In this document: one piece after another, positions 31,692-41,078 of the stretch | Layout: every line of letters begins with the position of its first letter | How positions within the stretch are numbered: the stretch's first letter is position 1 | NCBI GenBank assembly: GCA_964611645.1 | Contig: CAZTAO010000018.1 | Span: 1-64,000, forward strand | Length of the DNA stretch: 64,000 nt | Direction of reading: 5' to 3' | DNA from: CAZTAO01 sp964611645 | GTDB lineage: Bacteria; Armatimonadota; UBA5829 | Made by a program: the position numbers and the translations under genes | Notes under the pieces: generated by a model | The model's database searches: none | Seen by the model: only the letters and a program-made list of their open reading frames with translations | What the model was told of the DNA's origin: nothing

Positions 31692-32684
31692 ATGAGCGAC
31701 AAACAAATCAAGGTTCTGGTAACAGGCGCAGGCGGGTTCATTGGGCACCATCTTGTCACATTTCTGAAGGCCAGGGGATACTGGGTCCGCGGCGTGGACA
31801 TAAAGCTGCCGGAGTTCGACGAGACGGACGCGGATGAGTTTGAGGTGCTGGACCTCCGCCGGTGGGACAACTGCCTCCTGGCGACGCGGGGCATCGATGA
31901 AGTGTATGCGTTGGCGGCGGACATGGGCGGAATGGGGTTCATCTCAGCTCACCACGCGCTTATCCTCCACAACAACTCCCTCATCAACCTCCACACCCTG
32001 GAAGCAGCCCGAGCAAACGGCGCAACCCGATACTTCTACACCTCCTCGGCGTGTATCTACCCCGAGTTCAAGCAACTGACAGAAAACGTAGTCCCCCTCA
32101 AGGAAGAAGACGCCTACCCCGCCGACCCGCAGGACGCATACGGCTGGGAGAAGCTGATCACCGAGCGACTCTGCAAGCACTACAGGGAAGACTATGGGCT
32201 GGAAACGCGCATTGTCCGCTTCCATAACATCTTCGGACCCCACGGCACTTGGGAGGGCGGCCGCGAGAAGGCCCCCGCCGCGATGTGCAGGAAAGTGGCG
32301 TACGCAAAGCTCACCGGTAACAATGTAATAGAGATATGGGGCGACGGCGAGCAGACACGGTCGTTCTGCTTCATCGATGACTGCGTGGACGGAATCTTCC
32401 GGCTGATGAGGTCCGACTTTGTCGACCCGCTCAACCTCGGCCAGGACCGCCTCATAAGCATCAACGCCCTTGTGGACATGGCAGCCGATATCGCCGGCAT
32501 AAAGATAGTCAAGAAGCACATCGACGGCCCGCAGGGGGTGAGAGGTCGCAACTCCGACAACACCCGCCTGAGGCAGGTGCTTGGTTGGGAGCCTCAGATA
32601 TCCCTTGAAGACGGCATGGCGCGAACCTACGTGTGGATTGAGGAACAACTCAAAGCGCAACTGGCAGCCGCCGGGAAAATCTAG
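31692..32684 (+). CDS. NAD-dependent sugar epimerase, GDP-mannose 3,5-epimerase type
   Basis: A 330-residue extended short-chain dehydrogenase. The NAD loop is GAGGFIGHHL and the active site YxxxK is AYGWEKL, with the paired Ser in TSSACIYP. Sequence blocks such as AADMGGMGF, ITERLCKHYREDYGL and NIFGPHGTWEGGREKAPAA are characteristic of GDP-mannose 3',5'-epimerases, which make GDP-L-galactose/gulose. It is followed by a UDP-glucose dehydrogenase, suggesting nucleotide-sugar supply for surface polysaccharide. GGAGG precedes the ATG at 31692. Confidence 0.85.
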   Translation: MSDKQIKVLVTGAGGFIGHHLVTFLKARGYWVRGVDIKLPEFDETDADEFEVLDLRRWDNCLLATRGIDEVYALAADMGGMGFISAHHALILHNNSLINLHTLEAARANGATRYFYTSSACIYPEFKQLTENVVPLKEEDAYPADPQDAYGWEKLITERLCKHYREDYGLETRIVRFHNIFGPHGTWEGGREKAPAAMCRKVAYAKLTGNNVIEIWGDGEQTRSFCFIDDCVDGIFRLMRSDFVDPLNLGQDRLISINALVDMAADIAGIKIVKKHIDGPQGVRGRNSDNTRLRQVLGWEPQISLEDGMARTYVWIEEQLKAQLAAAGKI

Positions 32685-32994
32685 GCCGGACAACGCCGGA
32701 TTGCCGGGAATGAGTATGAAGGGACGCGTGGCTGCTTTGTCGGCATTTCTGCCTGGAGATGATTGTGACGGAGCGTGCCGCGTTGACCCGGCGCAAGCGG
32801 GGAGCCTCTCCCTGCCGCTCGCCTCAGCGGAACACAGACGCCATGCGTGACACTCTCATCAACACACGGACTGCCGCAACACTGCCACCCTCTTCGCCCG
32901 CCACGGGGCGCTTTTTAATCACCATCCGCCAAGCAACTACGTCAACACACGCTCGGCTCACAGGAAGCCAGGGCAAAGATAGGAGTCAGCCGGA
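32685..32994. other. Leader region upstream of UDP-glucose dehydrogenase
   Basis: A 310-base gap. I see no convincing gene; the one long frame from 32759 has the wrong composition. It holds a rho-independent terminator at 32895-32916 (listed), which would end transcripts from the epimerase gene or an upstream leader. No riboswitch family is recognised. Confidence 0.5.
32895..32916 (+). terminator. Rho-independent terminator
   Basis: CGCCC (32895-32899), loop GCCACG, GGGCG (32906-32910), then TTTTT at 32912-32916. Its position 79 bases before the ugd ATG allows a role as an end for the epimerase transcript or as an attenuator. Confidence 0.7.
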
Positions 32995-34353
32995 ATGAAA
33001 GTAGCAGTTATCGGAGTAGGTTATGTCGGGCTCACCACCGGGGTGGCGCTGGCCTGTATAGGCCACGAAGTCACCTGCGTGGACACGGATGAGGCCAAGC
33101 TGGCCCTGCTGAAGTCGGGGAAAAGCCCCATCCACGAGCACGCCATCGATCAGGCAATGAAGCTGGCTTCCAAGCGGATTCGCTACACCAACGACACCCG
33201 GGCAGCCGTCGCTGAAGCGGCGATGATCCTGATAGCCGTCGGAACGCCTCCCCGCGAGGATGGCCAAGCGAACACCTCCTACGTGGAGGCTGCCGCGTCG
33301 GAAGCGGCCCAGGGCATGCAGTCGGGCAGGTCATATACCGTGGTGGTGAAGTCTACCGTCCCCATCGGCACGAACCGCAAGGTGGCAGCCGTGATATCCG
33401 GGTCGCTGCGTGAGCGGGGAGTCGAGGCGAAGGTCTCGTTTGCCTCCAACCCCGAGTTTCTTCGGGAAGGCACCGCATTGTATGACACGTTCTACCCGGA
33501 CAGAATAGTGGTAGGTTCGGATGACGAAGAGGGGCTGTCGAGCGTGTACCAGATGTATCGCCCTATCCTCGAACAGACCTTTGAGCCGCCGCCTTTCCTG
33601 CCGAGGCCGGAGGCGATGAAGCCGCCCACCCTGATCAGCGCCGACCTCACCAGCGCCGAGATTGCCAAATACGCCTCCAACGCTTTCCTGGCCGCCAAGA
33701 TCAGCTTCATCAACGAGATGGCCGGACTGTGCGAGAAAGTGGGGGGCGACGTGGTGGAAGTGTCGAGAGCCATGGGCCTGGACAATCGCATCGGGCCGAA
33801 GTTCCTCTCCGCGGGAATCGGATGGGGAGGAAGCTGCTTCCCGAAGGACACCCTTGCGTTGATGGCTGTCGCCAAGGAACACGACTACACTATGCCGTTG
33901 GTGCAGGCGTCAGTGGACGTGAACTATCGGCAGCGGCTGCACGTGGTCGAGCGGCTTCGCGAGATCCTGGGCGGGGTCGAAGGCAAGACCGTCGCGGTCC
34001 TCGGGCTGACGTTCAAACCGGGCACCGATGATATGCGGGAATCGCCCGCTGTGGACATCATCCGGCTGTTGTGCGACCAGGGGGCGAAGGTCCACGCGCA
34101 CGATCCCGTTGCAATGGCCAGCGCCAGAACCCTGCTTGCCGAGAGTGCGGTGGAGTTCTTTGACGACCCATCCAAAGCATGCGCTCACGCGGACGTGCTG
34201 CTGATTGCGACCGAGTGGCCGCTGTACCGCAAACTGGATCTCGGTAGACTGGCCAAGTCGATGAATACGCCGCTGCTGCTGGATGGCCGCAACTTCCTCA
34301 GCCCAACAGACTGCGCCGATGCGGGGTTCAGCTATTATGGGATCGGGAGATAG
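32995..34353 (+). CDS. ugd: UDP-glucose 6-dehydrogenase
   Basis: A 452-residue enzyme that oxidises UDP-glucose to UDP-glucuronate with two NAD+. The Rossmann motif is GVGYVGLTTG, the mid-region NPEFLREGTA is conserved, and the catalytic Cys lies in WGGSCFPKDT near residue 280. The C-terminal UDP-binding domain contains LGLTFKPGTDDMRESP. The length is normal. It supplies glucuronate for exopolysaccharide. It stands between the epimerase gene and the beta-propeller gene on the same strand. Confidence 0.93.
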   Translation: MKVAVIGVGYVGLTTGVALACIGHEVTCVDTDEAKLALLKSGKSPIHEHAIDQAMKLASKRIRYTNDTRAAVAEAAMILIAVGTPPREDGQANTSYVEAAASEAAQGMQSGRSYTVVVKSTVPIGTNRKVAAVISGSLRERGVEAKVSFASNPEFLREGTALYDTFYPDRIVVGSDDEEGLSSVYQMYRPILEQTFEPPPFLPRPEAMKPPTLISADLTSAEIAKYASNAFLAAKISFINEMAGLCEKVGGDVVEVSRAMGLDNRIGPKFLSAGIGWGGSCFPKDTLALMAVAKEHDYTMPLVQASVDVNYRQRLHVVERLREILGGVEGKTVAVLGLTFKPGTDDMRESPAVDIIRLLCDQGAKVHAHDPVAMASARTLLAESAVEFFDDPSKACAHADVLLIATEWPLYRKLDLGRLAKSMNTPLLLDGRNFLSPTDCADAGFSYYGIGR

Positions 34354-34386
34354 ACGAGCCTACCGGCGCCACCCTTGGAGGCAGAG

Positions 34387-36018
34387 ATGCAGGGAAACGA
34401 CAGTTCTAATCTCCACATTGGCAAGAACAGGCAGTTGTTTTTCGATAACCAGATGGTCGAGAGGGCGCAGGACCTCACAAGGGTTTTCCACACGCCCAAG
34501 GCCGAGCCGCAGCCACTCATTCAGGCGGACAAACCGTGGGAGCGCATCACCTACTTCGCGGTCTGCACCTATCAGATTGTGCACGACAGCCAGGGCAAGT
34601 GGCACTGCTGGTACGCCGATTGGCACTACGACCCCAAGCTGTTTGCCGAACGGACCAATTGGTACGATATAGAGACCTCGTTCTTCCACCTGTGCTACGC
34701 GACCAGCGAGGATGGCATCCATTGGACCAAGCCCAACCTCGGCCTGCACTACACCGAAGACGGCCAGGACACCAACCGCATACTCAGCGATGTGAAGTAC
34801 GGCGCGATATACATAGTCACACCGATTGAGGACACGTTCGAACAAGACGCCACGAAGCGGTTCAAGACTCTGCTGGTGAGATGCAGCAACGAGGTCTACC
34901 GGATAGAGGCCGCGCACAGCCCCGACGGCATCCACTGGACCATCTACGATACCCCACCCTGCTTCGGAACCTGGGGGCCTTATCTTAACGACATGATGGT
35001 GCTCAACTACGATCCACTGTCACGCTGCTACATCGCAAACGTGAGAAGCCCCTATCAAGCTGCTGCGCCGCTGACCTTGAATAGCCCCGTGGCTAACAGT
35101 TTTGTGGGGCCCAGTGAGCCGGGCGCCTGGTGGAAGGGGAACAAGCGACGCGTCTTCCAGACCGAGTCCAGCGACTTCCTGCACTGGTCGCAACCCTACC
35201 CGATATTCGAGCCTGACGAAGAGGACAACCTGGACGAATCGTTCTACGGGATGTGCCAGACCAAGGTGGGAGACACGCACATCGCGTTCGTGAACCTGTT
35301 CCACGAGTGCGCGAACACAATGGAAGTCCGGATGGCCTCTTCCCGCGACGGCAAGAGCTGGGGATGGGCAAATCAGCGCCAGCCGTGGATCGCGCCCGAG
35401 AAGATGAGTGGGAACCAGTGGGACAGCGTGATGACCTACCTGGGAGTCCCGCCGATCGAGGTCGGGGACGAGCACTGGGTCTACTACGCAGGCGCCAAGA
35501 ACCACCACGACTGGTACATGACCGGAATCCTCGAGGGGCTGGACCATCCCGAAGCCAAGGATATGGCGAACGTGGGCTATTACCTGGGCCTTGCCAAGAT
35601 GCGGCTGGACGGATTCGTGTCTCTGGACACATCCCCGCACCGCGAAGGCATACTCGTCACCCGGCCATTCTTCCCGGAGGGCAACAGGCTGGTGATCAAT
35701 GCCAAGGTTGAAGAGGGCGGATATGTGGATGTGGAGGTGACAGACCTCGATGGCAAACCGCTGCCGGGCTTCAGCCGAGCGGACTGCGACAGATTCACCG
35801 GGGACAGCGTCCGGCACGTGGTCACCTGGAACGGCAAAGAGGACGCCGAGTTCACCAAGCACACTCCCGAGGGGTACACCAGTTGGGGCTACTACAAGCT
35901 CAATATCTATATGCGCAAAGCCAGCCTATACTCGTTCCAGTCCACGGACGACCCATTCGCCAAGTCCTCCGTAGACCCGGACCTGAGCAGGAAACTCAGC
36001 GTGAGGAAGTGGGAGTAG
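34387..36018 (+). CDS. GH32/43-like five-bladed beta-propeller protein
   Basis: A 543-residue cytosolic protein without a signal peptide. Recurrent WYADWHYDPK, CYATSEDGIHWTKP, AHSPDGIHWT and ASSRDGKSW blocks mark the blades of a five-bladed propeller as in GH43/GH32/GH130 superfamily enzymes; the C-terminal 150 residues form a beta-sandwich (RLVINAKVEEGGYVDVEV). I could not fix the acidic catalytic trio, so enzymatic function is likely but not proven. GGAGG precedes the ATG at 34387. It follows ugd by 33 bases, so it is probably co-transcribed. Confidence 0.72.
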   Translation: MQGNDSSNLHIGKNRQLFFDNQMVERAQDLTRVFHTPKAEPQPLIQADKPWERITYFAVCTYQIVHDSQGKWHCWYADWHYDPKLFAERTNWYDIETSFFHLCYATSEDGIHWTKPNLGLHYTEDGQDTNRILSDVKYGAIYIVTPIEDTFEQDATKRFKTLLVRCSNEVYRIEAAHSPDGIHWTIYDTPPCFGTWGPYLNDMMVLNYDPLSRCYIANVRSPYQAAAPLTLNSPVANSFVGPSEPGAWWKGNKRRVFQTESSDFLHWSQPYPIFEPDEEDNLDESFYGMCQTKVGDTHIAFVNLFHECANTMEVRMASSRDGKSWGWANQRQPWIAPEKMSGNQWDSVMTYLGVPPIEVGDEHWVYYAGAKNHHDWYMTGILEGLDHPEAKDMANVGYYLGLAKMRLDGFVSLDTSPHREGILVTRPFFPEGNRLVINAKVEEGGYVDVEVTDLDGKPLPGFSRADCDRFTGDSVRHVVTWNGKEDAEFTKHTPEGYTSWGYYKLNIYMRKASLYSFQSTDDPFAKSSVDPDLSRKLSVRKWE

Positions 36019-36137
36019 GGCAAGCAGCGCCCGGCCCTGATAATGCTGGAAGCAATTCGCGTAACCGCATCGTCTCTGAGATAGTCTAACAACGTACGGG
36101 ATACGATGAGTACAAATCCCTGAAGGAGTGACCGATA

Positions 36138-36785
36138 ATGAAGAAAGTCTTTGTGGTTGTCCTGGTTGTGGTTGCTGTTGCGTTCGCATCGATCGCCTGG
36201 GCGCAGTATGGCGGTAATGGCGGCGGCGCAGGCCGTGGTGGCGCTGGTGGCGGGCGTGGAGCCGGTGGCATGGGCGGCGGGATGATGGGCGGAAGCCTGT
36301 CGATGGCGGTTATGACTCCGCCGGCTGCGGGCATCGATATGTTCGCGACCGCGCTCACCCTTACCGCAGACCAGAAGGCCAAGCTCAAGGACATCCTGAC
36401 CAAGAGCGAGGCATACATTCAGCCTCTTCAGAAGAAGGCGACAGACAACACCCAGGCTCTTCGAGAAGCCCTGTTTGCAGCAACTTTCGATACCGCGAAG
36501 GTCGTGAGACTCACCAACACCGGCAAGACCCTCGAAGCTCAGATCATCGATGCCAGGGTCAATACCTGGGCTCAGATAAGAGCCATTCCTCTCACCACTG
36601 AGCAGTTGACCAAGCTGCAGCAGGGCGGTGCGATGATGTTCCGCGGCCGCATGGGCGGCGGTGGTGGTGGCGGCTTTGGCGGCGGCAGAACGCCCGGGGC
36701 CGGTGGGGCCAACCCTCCCGGCGGCGGGAATGGCGCTCCGCCTCCTCCCGGTGACGGTCCTCCGCCCCCTCCTCCCGGAGAGTAA
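36138..36785 (+). CDS. Spy/CpxP-like periplasmic protein with Gly/Pro-rich tail
   Basis: A 215-residue secreted protein. After a signal peptide (cut near AWA, residue 21), residues 22-50 are Gly-rich. Residues 70-160 form a helical cradle with LTLTADQKAKLKDIL and LTTEQLTKLQ, the LTxxQ repeats of Spy/CpxP chaperones. The last 50 residues are Gly- then Pro-rich (PPPPPGDGPPPPPP). It likely binds unfolded envelope proteins. AAGGAG precedes the ATG. Low-complexity tails at both ends are unusual for the family. Confidence 0.75.
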   Translation: MKKVFVVVLVVVAVAFASIAWAQYGGNGGGAGRGGAGGGRGAGGMGGGMMGGSLSMAVMTPPAAGIDMFATALTLTADQKAKLKDILTKSEAYIQPLQKKATDNTQALREALFAATFDTAKVVRLTNTGKTLEAQIIDARVNTWAQIRAIPLTTEQLTKLQQGGAMMFRGRMGGGGGGGFGGGRTPGAGGANPPGGGNGAPPPPGDGPPPPPPGE

Positions 36786-36821
36786 CTAGGGACGCGCACA
36801 CCTAGAGAATTACGGAATACG

Positions 36822-36850
36822 CAGGGCAGCCCGAAACGGTTGCCCTGTTT
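36822..36850 (+). terminator. Terminator-like hairpin after the Spy-like gene
   Basis: CAGGGCA (36822-36828) pairs with TGCCCTG (36841-36847), with an internal CCG/CGG extension, followed by TTT. The T-run is short. Confidence 0.6.
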
Positions 36851-36888
36851 CTGCGTGTGGCCGCCAAGCAACTTGCCGCGAGAAGCTG

Positions 36889-36894
36889 TATAAT
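36889..36894 (+). promoter_or_regulatory. -10 box for the DUF2161 gene
   Basis: TATAAT lies 32 bases before the GTG at 36926. No clear -35 box. It argues against the longer upstream start, which would lie before the promoter. Confidence 0.4.
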
Positions 36895-36925
36895 CTTCGT
36901 GAACAAGAAAGAGGGGCAGACTCAC

Positions 36926-37666
36926 GTGCCAACCAGGAAAGCCAAACCCCAGAGCGAGACCGACCTCCATCGCCCGGTAGCCGATTACCTGATCGACCAG
37001 GGCTATACCGTGCGAAGCGAGGTCCACAACTGTGATATCGCGGCTGTAAAGGGCGACGACCTGGTGATTGTGGAACTGAAGCTGGCCCTGAACCTGCCCC
37101 TGGTCGCGCAGGCCGCGATGCGGCAGAAGGTGACCGACTCGGTCTACATCGCCATCCCCCGCCCCCCCAACAAGAACAAGTGGCTGAGGCGGAACAAGGC
37201 GGCGATGAGCCTGCTGCGGCGGTTGGAGATTGGGGTGATACTGGTGTCGCTGACCAACCGCAAGCCGTTGGTGGAGGTGATAACCCACCCGGAACCGTTC
37301 GAGCCACACAAGCGCCCATCAGCCCACCGCGCCATACTCCGCGAGGTCGAGAAGCGTTCAGGGGACTTCAACCAGGGCGGCTGCACGCGCACCAAACTGG
37401 TCACGGCGTATCGTGAGAACGCGGTCTTCGTGGCGGTGTGCCTCGCCCAGAACGGCCCCCAGAGTCCCCGCCAACTCCGCGCGCTGGGCACGGGCGAGAA
37501 GACCTACAACATCCTCCACGGCAACTACTACTCCTGGTTCGAGCGGGTGAAGAAGGGTGTCTACGCCCTCACTCCCAGAGGCAAGTGTGAGCTGGACCAA
37601 TACCCCGAACTGGCGCAGCGCTATCGGGAGTTGCTGGCGGCGATGGGCGAGAACAGCAGCCCCTAG
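36926..37666 (+). CDS. DUF2161 family, PD-(D/E)xK nuclease-fold protein
   Basis: A 246-residue protein. The nuclease-like core is seen in SEVHNCDIAAVKGDDLVIVELKL (Asp, then Glu-x-Lys). The middle contains RRNKAAMSLLRRLEIG and a basic helix, and the C-terminal half a wHTH-like region (TRTKLVTAYRENAVFVAVCL and LYALTPRG). The family is predicted to cleave phosphodiesters. I chose the GTG at 36926, with GAGGGG nine bases before it. It is not part of a recognisable defence cluster. Confidence 0.78.
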   Translation: MPTRKAKPQSETDLHRPVADYLIDQGYTVRSEVHNCDIAAVKGDDLVIVELKLALNLPLVAQAAMRQKVTDSVYIAIPRPPNKNKWLRRNKAAMSLLRRLEIGVILVSLTNRKPLVEVITHPEPFEPHKRPSAHRAILREVEKRSGDFNQGGCTRTKLVTAYRENAVFVAVCLAQNGPQSPRQLRALGTGEKTYNILHGNYYSWFERVKKGVYALTPRGKCELDQYPELAQRYRELLAAMGENSSP

Positions 37667-37701
37667 CGAGCGGGCTGTCTCTCGGCTGCTCCGACTATCC
37701 G

Positions 37702-39261
37702 CTACCTCGGTTCCCCCGCCCCCACTGTCATCACCCCGCCCTTATCCCACCTCGCTTTGGCAGGGTTGGTGTGGCCTTGCCAGGGTGTGCCGGGGCCGAT
37801 GGTGGGGAGTGGGTTCTTTATTGTCCACCAATCTGGCTTGACCTTCTTGAGCGGGTCGGTGGACAGATAGTAGGAGACGTCCCGCAGTCTGTCTGTGGTG
37901 GGTGGTCTGACAGTGAAGCTGTTGCCGGAGACAATACGGTTGCCGTGCTCGAAGTGGTTTGTGCCAAACGTCGCATAGGTCCACATAGGCAGGAGTGCGG
38001 CGTAGATGTCGTTGCCCACGAAGGCCTGACCGTCCGCCTGGGGACTCCAGGAACTCATGAAAATGCCGTTTACCGTGGCCGCGTTCCGGAAAATAGTGTT
38101 GTAAGGCCCGGCAGGCTGGCCGTGGGAGGCGTCCAGTTGGATGGAGCACACGATGTTGCCCTCGGCAAGGTTCGCGAATGGCCGGTTGCCGTGGAAGACT
38201 ATGTCGCCTGAGTAGGTCGCCAGGAACTCCGTGCGGGTGGCGTCGCGCGAGTAGTTGTAGCCGAGCACGTTGCCGTTCGGCCCCACCTGAAACAGCATCG
38301 AGTGCCGCAGATGGCTGAATACGTTGTCCTGCGCGAGGCATTCCCCGGTATGGCTCTGAAACACCACCCCGTACGCGCGGCCTCCGCCTCCATAATTGAA
38401 CCCGTCGTGGAAATAGCAGCCCGTGACTTGTACTTTGGTGGAGTCGATCATCCGAACGTGCGCCGAGCAGCACTTGACCAGCTCGCACCCCCTCACCCAG
38501 CAGTTCGCGGCGAGGTTGAAGCCTATGGTGTCGCCGCCGCCGGGCTTGGCAGTGTCCGCGCGCTCAATGATGAGGTTGTCGATGCCCACATCGTGCGCCA
38601 TCGCCAGTTTTTGGATGGTGGGGCTGAACTCGGCCAGGTAGTCCGCGCGAAGCTCCTGCTCCAGCTTCAGTCTGTTGCCGGATATGCCTGTGATCTTCAC
38701 TATCTGCCCGACAGCGTCCGCTGCCCAGGGGTTGCCGAAGTCCCACGCGGGGTCGTTGTGTTGGGTAACCCTGGCGAAGTCACCGACAGCGAACCCCGAC
38801 CCGTCCCGCACATCGATCCATTTGCTGTGGATGGCTTGTGGGCTAAACGGCTGAACGGCCCCCGTGAGGCTTCCGGAGATGTTGATGCAGTTCTCTGCCG
38901 ACCCGCCGAGGTCGAAGCGCAGCCTCGCGAGATTGCCCTTGGGCCCGCGCTCTCCCCGCAGCACAACTCCGCTGGGCAGTGAGACTGACGACGTGAGCCT
39001 GTAGGTTCCTGCAGGGAAGATGACAGCCTGGCGTGCAGGGTCGGACGCTGCCATGTCTATCGCTTTGCGGACCGCTGCGGTGTCGTCAGATGTTCCGTCG
39101 CCCACCGCCCCGGAGTCCTTGACCGATCTGCCGGCCTTGTCGGGAATTGCGCCCGAATACCCCGCCGAACGCCAAGCATCTATGAACGTGCGGCTGCTGG
39201 GGATAGTCGCAGCGGACGCAAGGCCACACAGACACACCGCCGCAGCGAGCAATATCGACAC
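37702..39261 (-). CDS. Secreted pectate-lyase-like right-handed beta-helix protein
   Basis: A 519-residue protein with a signal peptide (cut after about residue 18). The start of the mature chain, VKDSGAVGDGTSDDTAAVRKAID, is the hallmark of the pectate-lyase 3 family, followed by the beta-helix. The later part includes NLIIERADT, GCELVKC and GYNYSRDATRTEF. It probably binds or cleaves polysaccharide; the catalytic residues cannot be assigned by eye. The start is a GTG at 39261 with AAGGG upstream. Confidence 0.78.
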   Translation of the reverse strand: MSILLAAAVCLCGLASAATIPSSRTFIDAWRSAGYSGAIPDKAGRSVKDSGAVGDGTSDDTAAVRKAIDMAASDPARQAVIFPAGTYRLTSSVSLPSGVVLRGERGPKGNLARLRFDLGGSAENCINISGSLTGAVQPFSPQAIHSKWIDVRDGSGFAVGDFARVTQHNDPAWDFGNPWAADAVGQIVKITGISGNRLKLEQELRADYLAEFSPTIQKLAMAHDVGIDNLIIERADTAKPGGGDTIGFNLAANCWVRGCELVKCCSAHVRMIDSTKVQVTGCYFHDGFNYGGGGRAYGVVFQSHTGECLAQDNVFSHLRHSMLFQVGPNGNVLGYNYSRDATRTEFLATYSGDIVFHGNRPFANLAEGNIVCSIQLDASHGQPAGPYNTIFRNAATVNGIFMSSWSPQADGQAFVGNDIYAALLPMWTYATFGTNHFEHGNRIVSGNSFTVRPPTTDRLRDVSYYLSTDPLKKVKPDWWTIKNPLPTIGPGTPWQGHTNPAKARWDKGGVMTVGAGEPR

Positions 39262-39318
39262 AAAGCCCTTACAGATGGCGCTCTCCCTGATTCGCGATTA
39301 CGCGTAGTCCCGACCCGG

Positions 39319-39993
39319 CTAGAACCCCACCGCCTGATCGTACTTGCTGAATGTCGTGCTCAACTGCTCGTGCGTCACTCTCGCCTGGCCAAAATTGGTC
39401 CTGATGACGACAGCCGCCGACAGGTCGGCTCCGGAAAGATCGGCTTCGGACAGGTTCGCGTCAGAGAGGGTGGCCCGGATGAGCTTGGCATTGGTAAAGT
39501 CAGCCCCGGACAGGTCCGCCTTTGTGAAATTGGCGTGAACAAAGTCAGCCCCGCGAGCCTTAGCCCCCGTGAGTGAGGTCCTGACCAGATTGGCTCCGCT
39601 GAAGTTCGCACTCTCCATCTCCACCCACGCGAGGTCCGCGCCTGCCAGATCGGCCTCCATCAGGAACGATGAGCGCATCTTGGCTCCGGTGAGGCTGGCA
39701 GCCACCAGGCTTGCTTTGGGCAGGGTAGCGTCCTGAAGATTGGCGTATGAAAGGTCCGCCCTGGAGAGGTTCGCTCCGGACAAGTCCGCCCCACTGAGAT
39801 TTGCGCGAGAGAGATCAGCCATATAGAGGTTGGCCCTTACCAAGCAGGCCTTCGACAGATCGGTCCCGGCCAGGCCGCTCGCGTTGAGATCCGCCTGTTC
39901 GAGGTCCAGTTCTACATTGGGGTTTTCGAGCCGCCACGCCCGCAAGGCCTTCGCCCCACGTTTGACTAGTTCCACATGCTCAGGATTTGCCAT
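39319..39993 (-). CDS. Pentapeptide-repeat protein A
   Basis: A 224-residue protein. After a short helical N-terminal region (HVELVKRGAKALRAWRLENPNVELDL) come about 30 repeats of A(D/N)LxX, forming a right-handed quadrilateral beta-helix. Such proteins can mimic DNA or form scaffolds. The N-terminal module is shared with the neighbouring protein (39-40% identity there), suggesting a common partner. AAGGA lies just upstream of the ATG at 39993. Confidence 0.85.
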   Translation of the reverse strand: MANPEHVELVKRGAKALRAWRLENPNVELDLEQADLNASGLAGTDLSKACLVRANLYMADLSRANLSGADLSGANLSRADLSYANLQDATLPKASLVAASLTGAKMRSSFLMEADLAGADLAWVEMESANFSGANLVRTSLTGAKARGADFVHANFTKADLSGADFTNAKLIRATLSDANLSEADLSGADLSAAVVIRTNFGQARVTHEQLSTTFSKYDQAVGF

Positions 39994-40234
39994 GTCGTCT
40001 TCCTTCAGCCAGTTGCCCAAAATCCCACGATACACAGTATTCCCGTGGAAGAGCGAAACTACTCCCATTATGTGGGACTCGGTCCGGCCTTAGTGTATGA
40101 CTGGACAATCCGAACCTGAAGTTCCCAAGCCAATACGCAGAACCGGCAAATTCGGCGCCAGCGTCTACGTATTTACCCAGCCGTATGGGTGGCTGCTGAC
40201 CCCGGACTACGTATATACCGACCCCTTCACGGAG

Positions 40235-41026
40235 TCACTTCAGCCCCACTGCCTCATCCAACTGCGCCTTGGTGACCTTGGCGCCATCGAGATCAGCGCC
40301 TGTCAGGTTGGTTCCCGAAAGAACTGCATCCTTCAGGTTGGCATTTGCCATATCAGCGCCGGACAGGTTGGCATTGGTAAGGATAGCGCCTGTGAGATCG
40401 GCTCCGGCGAGCGAGGCGCAGTCGAGGTCAGCCCGGTTGAACGACGCCCCGACAAGCTCCGCATCGCGCAGGTTAGCCATAGCCAGAATTGCGCCGTTGA
40501 AGTTGGCTCTGGTAAGCATTGCCCCCGCGAAGTTCGCTCCAGTGAGGTTAGCCTCCGTCAGCCGCGCCCACACCATGTTCGCCGACGCGAGATTGGCTTC
40601 CTTGAGATTGGCATTCGTGAGCTTTGTGCCGGTGAGCAGCGCATTCGAAAGGTCACACGCGGAAAGGTCCGCGCCGGAGAGGTCCGCGCCCATAAGAAAC
40701 GCCCCTTCCAGGTTGGCCCCGGTGAGCGTGGCGTTGACCATATTGGCCCCAGTCAGGCTCGCGCCGACAAGCTTCACCCCGGCAAGGTCCGCTCTGGCAA
40801 GATTCGCGCCGGTGAGGTTGGCTTCGGAGAGATCGGCCCCGTCGAAATCCGACATAGACAGGTTGGTCTCCTCGAAGTTCGCCTGGGTGAGGTTCGCCCT
40901 CTTGAGGATGACCGAGCCGAGATCGACGCCTGACAGGTCCAGAATCTCATCGGGGTTGGCCTTGCGCCACTCCCGCACCGCGGCGCTCCCTCTTTTGACC
41001 AACGCTATGTGCTGCTCGTTTGCCAT
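40235..41026 (-). CDS. Pentapeptide-repeat protein B
   Basis: A 263-residue paralogue of the previous protein, with the same N-terminal module (HIALVKRGSAAVREWRKANPDEILDL), then a long A(D/N)LxX beta-helix, ending in GLK. The repeat region is longer than in protein A by about four coils. AGAGGA precedes the ATG at 41026. The two genes and the caspase-like gene lie head to tail on one strand. Confidence 0.85.
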   Translation of the reverse strand: MANEQHIALVKRGSAAVREWRKANPDEILDLSGVDLGSVILKRANLTQANFEETNLSMSDFDGADLSEANLTGANLARADLAGVKLVGASLTGANMVNATLTGANLEGAFLMGADLSGADLSACDLSNALLTGTKLTNANLKEANLASANMVWARLTEANLTGANFAGAMLTRANFNGAILAMANLRDAELVGASFNRADLDCASLAGADLTGAILTNANLSGADMANANLKDAVLSGTNLTGADLDGAKVTKAQLDEAVGLK

Positions 41027-41078
41027 GACCAAGTCCTCTTTCTACTGCATCTCCCGAAAACCCAACCGACACAACTGG

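Noticed and set aside
32759..32998. 79-codon frame before ugd
   Set aside because: Crosses a rho-independent terminator, has no ribosome site and random-looking composition.
36926..37666. DUF2161 nuclease as restriction enzyme
   Set aside because: No methyltransferase or specificity gene nearby; only the nuclease-like fold is visible.
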